Shown here: one piece after another, positions 62,601 through 64,000 of the stretch
How positions within the stretch are numbered: position 1 is the first letter of the stretch
How the letters are laid out: every line of letters begins with the position of its first letter
DNA from: Poindextera sp035604135
GTDB lineage: Bacteria > Pseudomonadota > Alphaproteobacteria > Caulobacterales > Caulobacteraceae
Assembly (NCBI GenBank): GCA_035604135.1
Contig: DATNJB010000041.1
Location: 11,418 to 75,417, forward strand
Length of the DNA stretch: 64,000 nt
Direction of reading: 5' to 3'
Position numbers and translations under genes: made by a program
The notes under the pieces: generated by a model
Told to the model about the DNA's origin: nothing
Database searches by the model: none
What the model saw: only the letters and a program-made list of their open reading frames with translations

Positions 62601-62860
62601 GCCACCGGCGCCAGGATGCCGCGGGTCAGGCCCTCATGCGCTTCGCTGCGCACCCAGTCGGAGGCGACGGAGTTCTCCGACCAGACAACGACGATGCACT
62701 TGGCCTCGTCGATCGCGGTCTCGATCTCGCGGTCGAAGGTTGTGCCGGCGTCGATCTTGCGGTCCCACCAGACGCTCCAGCCGCGCTGTTCGATCGCCTC
62801 GACGAGCGGAATGACCCGCTCGCGGTCCTGAGAGGAGTAAGAGACGAAGACGTCCGCCAT
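59639..62860 (-). CDS. TIR domain + STAND/AAA ATPase + TPR protein
   Basis: 1073 residues. Residues 1-120 are a TIR domain: DVFVSYSSQDRERVIPLVEA, WWDRKIDAGTTFDREIETAI and WVRSEAHEGL, where Glu73 aligns with the NADase catalytic Glu (as SARM1 WVHKE). Then an AAA_16/STAND ATPase: FIGRAAEFARL, Walker A GEAGVGKT at 165-172 and Walker B MMLVYEDLHWA near 279-289. From about 500 to the end are helical TPR-like repeats. This layout equals that of cyclase-AAA_16-TPR signalling proteins with the cyclase exchanged for TIR. TIR-STAND proteins are often anti-phage NAD-consuming sensors. Coupled to five hydrolase genes. Confidence 0.93.
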   Translation of the reverse strand: MADVFVSYSSQDRERVIPLVEAIEQRGWSVWWDRKIDAGTTFDREIETAIDEAKCIVVVWSENSVASDWVRSEAHEGLTRGILAPVAIDAVRPPLAFRLTQTVDLTAADVGVEPLLEAIRNFCPLGVRAGRNQSPFIGRAAEFARLSGLVARAREGSGSFILLSGEAGVGKTRLVHETEAHARNEGMLALTGRCVLAEGSAPYQPLIEQIEQASRLVPPANLRAALGENAPELAKLMPELKHQFPDIPEPLALPPDQERRFLLHGCGEFIDRAARIQPMMLVYEDLHWAGESTCRLLRHLAERLRDSPVLMIGTYRATDLDPTQPFAETMHELLRERLVEDITLERLAETDVAALLEGRAGQTPPKELVRLIYSETEGNPFFVEELYRHLDEADKLFTEDGKFRSGVSIADTEVPRGVRLIIEHRLAKVSEECRKLLTAGAVAGRVVSFDLLSRIGDLADDPLFDALDEASGASVMEEIHVGREARYQFVHEQIRQTLISALSLPRRQRLHLRIADALEQGPPAQVEKNVGEIAYHLYQAGAAADPERTAKHLLTASQRAIDAVAFEDAMKLLDMAAEVATEDDRTSLARVQFLRGLALRGAVRIDDALTALAEGLALGEDVEGYVPLLHQRGALYVDLYRGAEALPDLEKLLGIAQANGDKPLELTAQRLLADAHYKLSLDQPAHAQLARDACERTIELARAAGDKPALARALLLSTHFIDYWSDYGPTAVKNIEEAKAIAQSLKDQDLLLDQATMELRVRLLTTTEYNARAEEVLSRLEARRDPIRTKEHLFWMIMPTRNAGRLERSVEICDRAIELAARLDVPPVQYPTFKSAALTALGRYGEAWEAIGQEVTHGGYRFGAALQRYGYFGLKGQLGAIHEMMGEAEELIAEGRALNRVWMVGGLVDALVLAGVRTGLHGEAAALAEKAAPEAKPSRLAAGFLAHAEGDAEGALARARRQQKSLQEGGVRLLEADATELAVACLLALERWAEARDEASVAIAFCEETGYRNLHWRLLAHRAAAHAGLGADKEARADRAAAEALLEQLVETIPTDALKATFLAQPLAKQALA

Positions 62861-63062
62861 CGGATCGCGATCTCAACTCACTTTGGGAACGATGAACGCT
62901 GCGTGAAACGATCACGCGGCCGGACCTCAAACCCCGAGGACATGGCTGAGCTTGACCATGGAGACGTGGCGGCGCGCCTTGTCAACCAAGCCCTGGTTGC
63001 GCGGGCGGTTGACGTCCGGCCGCCGGCCCTGAATGTAGCGCGCGTTTCAGAGGGGAAGAGCA

Positions 63063-63974
63063 ATGGACGTCGTCGCGCCCCACCGGGCCCGCAGCCTGGC
63101 CGAGCTGACTGAGATTCAGGGGCGGATGGCCACGCCCGAGGACTGGGTCGGTGGGTTCAAGAACTATCGCCCGCGACCATCCGACGTGGTCATCTCGCCG
63201 TTCGGCAAGTGCGGCACGACCTGGCTGCAGCAGAGCTTCCACACCCTGCGCACGCGCGGCGACATGGACTTCGACGACATCTCGCGCGTCGTGCCTTGGA
63301 TCGAGACCTCGCGCATGCTGGGCCTCGACCTGGAGGCGCCGCAGCGGGCGGAACCGCGCGGGTTCAAGAGCCATCTCTCCTACGCGGCGGTTCCGAAGGG
63401 AGCGCGCTATGTGGTCTCGTTGCGCGACCCGAAGGACGCCATGGTCTCGATGTACCGGTTCACGGAGGGCTGGTTCTTCGAGCCGGCCGCGATCTCCATC
63501 GCCGACTTCGCCAGGGCGCGGGTGCTGGCCAAGCCCGAAGAGCCCACGAGCTACTGGAGCCATCTGCTGAGCTGGTGGGCCGAGCGCGACAATCCCGACG
63601 TGCTGCTGCTTTCATACGAGTACATGAGCGACGAGCCGGAGGCGACGATCCGCCGGCTCGCGGCCTTCTGCGGCATCCCGCTTGACGACGCCCTCATGGC
63701 GCTGACGCTCGAGCGCACGTCGCTCGCCTTCATGCTCGCGCACAAGGACCGCTTCGACGACCTGATGATGCGCCAGCTGTCCGAAGCGCGCTGCAACCTG
63801 CCGCCGGGCAGCGACACGGCCAAGGTGCGCGAAGGGCGCGTGGGCGGACACGTGCGCGAGCTCCCGCCCGAGATCGCCACGGAGATGGATGCCGCCTGGA
63901 CCCGGCTCGTAGCGCCAGCGACCGGCTTCGCCGACTACGCCGCACTGGAAGCGGCGCTTCGGCAATTGGGCTAA
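63063..63974 (+). CDS. Sulfotransferase domain protein
   Basis: 303 residues from ATG at 63063 after GGGGAAGAGCA. The PAPS 5'-phosphosulfate loop is SPFGKCGTTWLQQ (near residues 45-57) and the 3'-phosphate block YVVSLRDPKDAMVSMYR. LLLSYEYMSDEPEATIRRLA is typical of cytosolic sulfotransferases. Acceptor is unknown. It is divergent from the TIR-STAND gene; the 200 bases between them should hold both promoters, but no clear boxes were seen. 26 bases remain after its stop. Confidence 0.92.
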   Translation: MDVVAPHRARSLAELTEIQGRMATPEDWVGGFKNYRPRPSDVVISPFGKCGTTWLQQSFHTLRTRGDMDFDDISRVVPWIETSRMLGLDLEAPQRAEPRGFKSHLSYAAVPKGARYVVSLRDPKDAMVSMYRFTEGWFFEPAAISIADFARARVLAKPEEPTSYWSHLLSWWAERDNPDVLLLSYEYMSDEPEATIRRLAAFCGIPLDDALMALTLERTSLAFMLAHKDRFDDLMMRQLSEARCNLPPGSDTAKVREGRVGGHVRELPPEIATEMDAAWTRLVAPATGFADYAALEAALRQLG

Positions 63975-64000
63975 GCGATTTCCTGAGCGCTCCTGGGCCG

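Overview
The window is GC-rich (roughly two thirds G+C by eye) with dense, overlapping genes, many ATGA or GTGA stop/start overlaps, and a class A RNase P RNA just upstream of an mraZ-rsmH-ftsL-ftsI-mur cluster. These traits, a split gcvPA/gcvPB glycine dehydrogenase on a tandem glycine riboswitch, TIGR02301, 2-methylfumaryl-CoA-isomerase-like and CmcJ/NvfI-like proteins point to an alphaproteobacterium, probably Caulobacterales (Caulobacter/Phenylobacterium-like). That placement is inference from gene content and order. No tRNA, rRNA or CRISPR array was seen, and no stretch over 300 bases lacks a feature.

Layout. 1-2376: 3'-truncated fused hydantoinase/oxoprolinase. 2521-3990: small membrane protein, AmiD-type amidase, rnpB. 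4007-5993: complete IS1595-family element (24-bp inverted repeats, 8-bp target duplication, transposase plus passenger) inserted between rnpB and mraZ, next to one of two facing DnaA boxes. 6215-16355: division and cell-wall cluster mraZ-rsmH-ftsL-ftsI-murE-murF-murD-ftsW-murG. mraY is missing between murF and murD, and murC/murB/ddl/ftsQAZ do not follow murG. 16339-22563: mixed metabolic genes (DUF1993, CoA-transferase, frameshifted dienelactone hydrolase, DUF302, ArsR-SRPBCC, glutathione transferase, an unrecognised 393-aa protein). 22648-27325: glycine cleavage operon under a tandem glycine riboswitch. 27392-29737: GFA protein and a CPBP-TetR-small protein unit with a palindromic operator, bounded by imperfect 36-bp repeats of the argS 3' end.

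29703-48345: mostly housekeeping (argS, ispH, thrB, rnhA, NfeD/SPFH pair, yaaA, Sua5) with hydrolases, a Nudix-exonuclease fusion, a frameshifted CmcJ-like gene and a YceI gene with an in-frame amber codon. 48476-54367: acyl-CoA dehydrogenase, peroxiredoxin, YqgE, PhyH-type dioxygenase, type-B carboxylesterase and a SnoaL-like remnant.

54401-62860: the most unusual locus. A 1073-aa TIR + STAND/AAA ATPase + TPR protein heads a same-strand unit with five tandem paralogues of class C beta-lactamase-like serine hydrolases. Several junctions are ATGA overlaps. Two of the five copies are damaged: one has two -1 frameshifts, and one lacks its C-terminal half at a hairpin. A divergent sulfotransferase (63063-63974) closes the window.

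Several genes carry single-base deletions in or beside short G runs. Either the assembly has indel errors, or this accessory sequence is decaying. The cell-wall, glycine and translation genes are intact.
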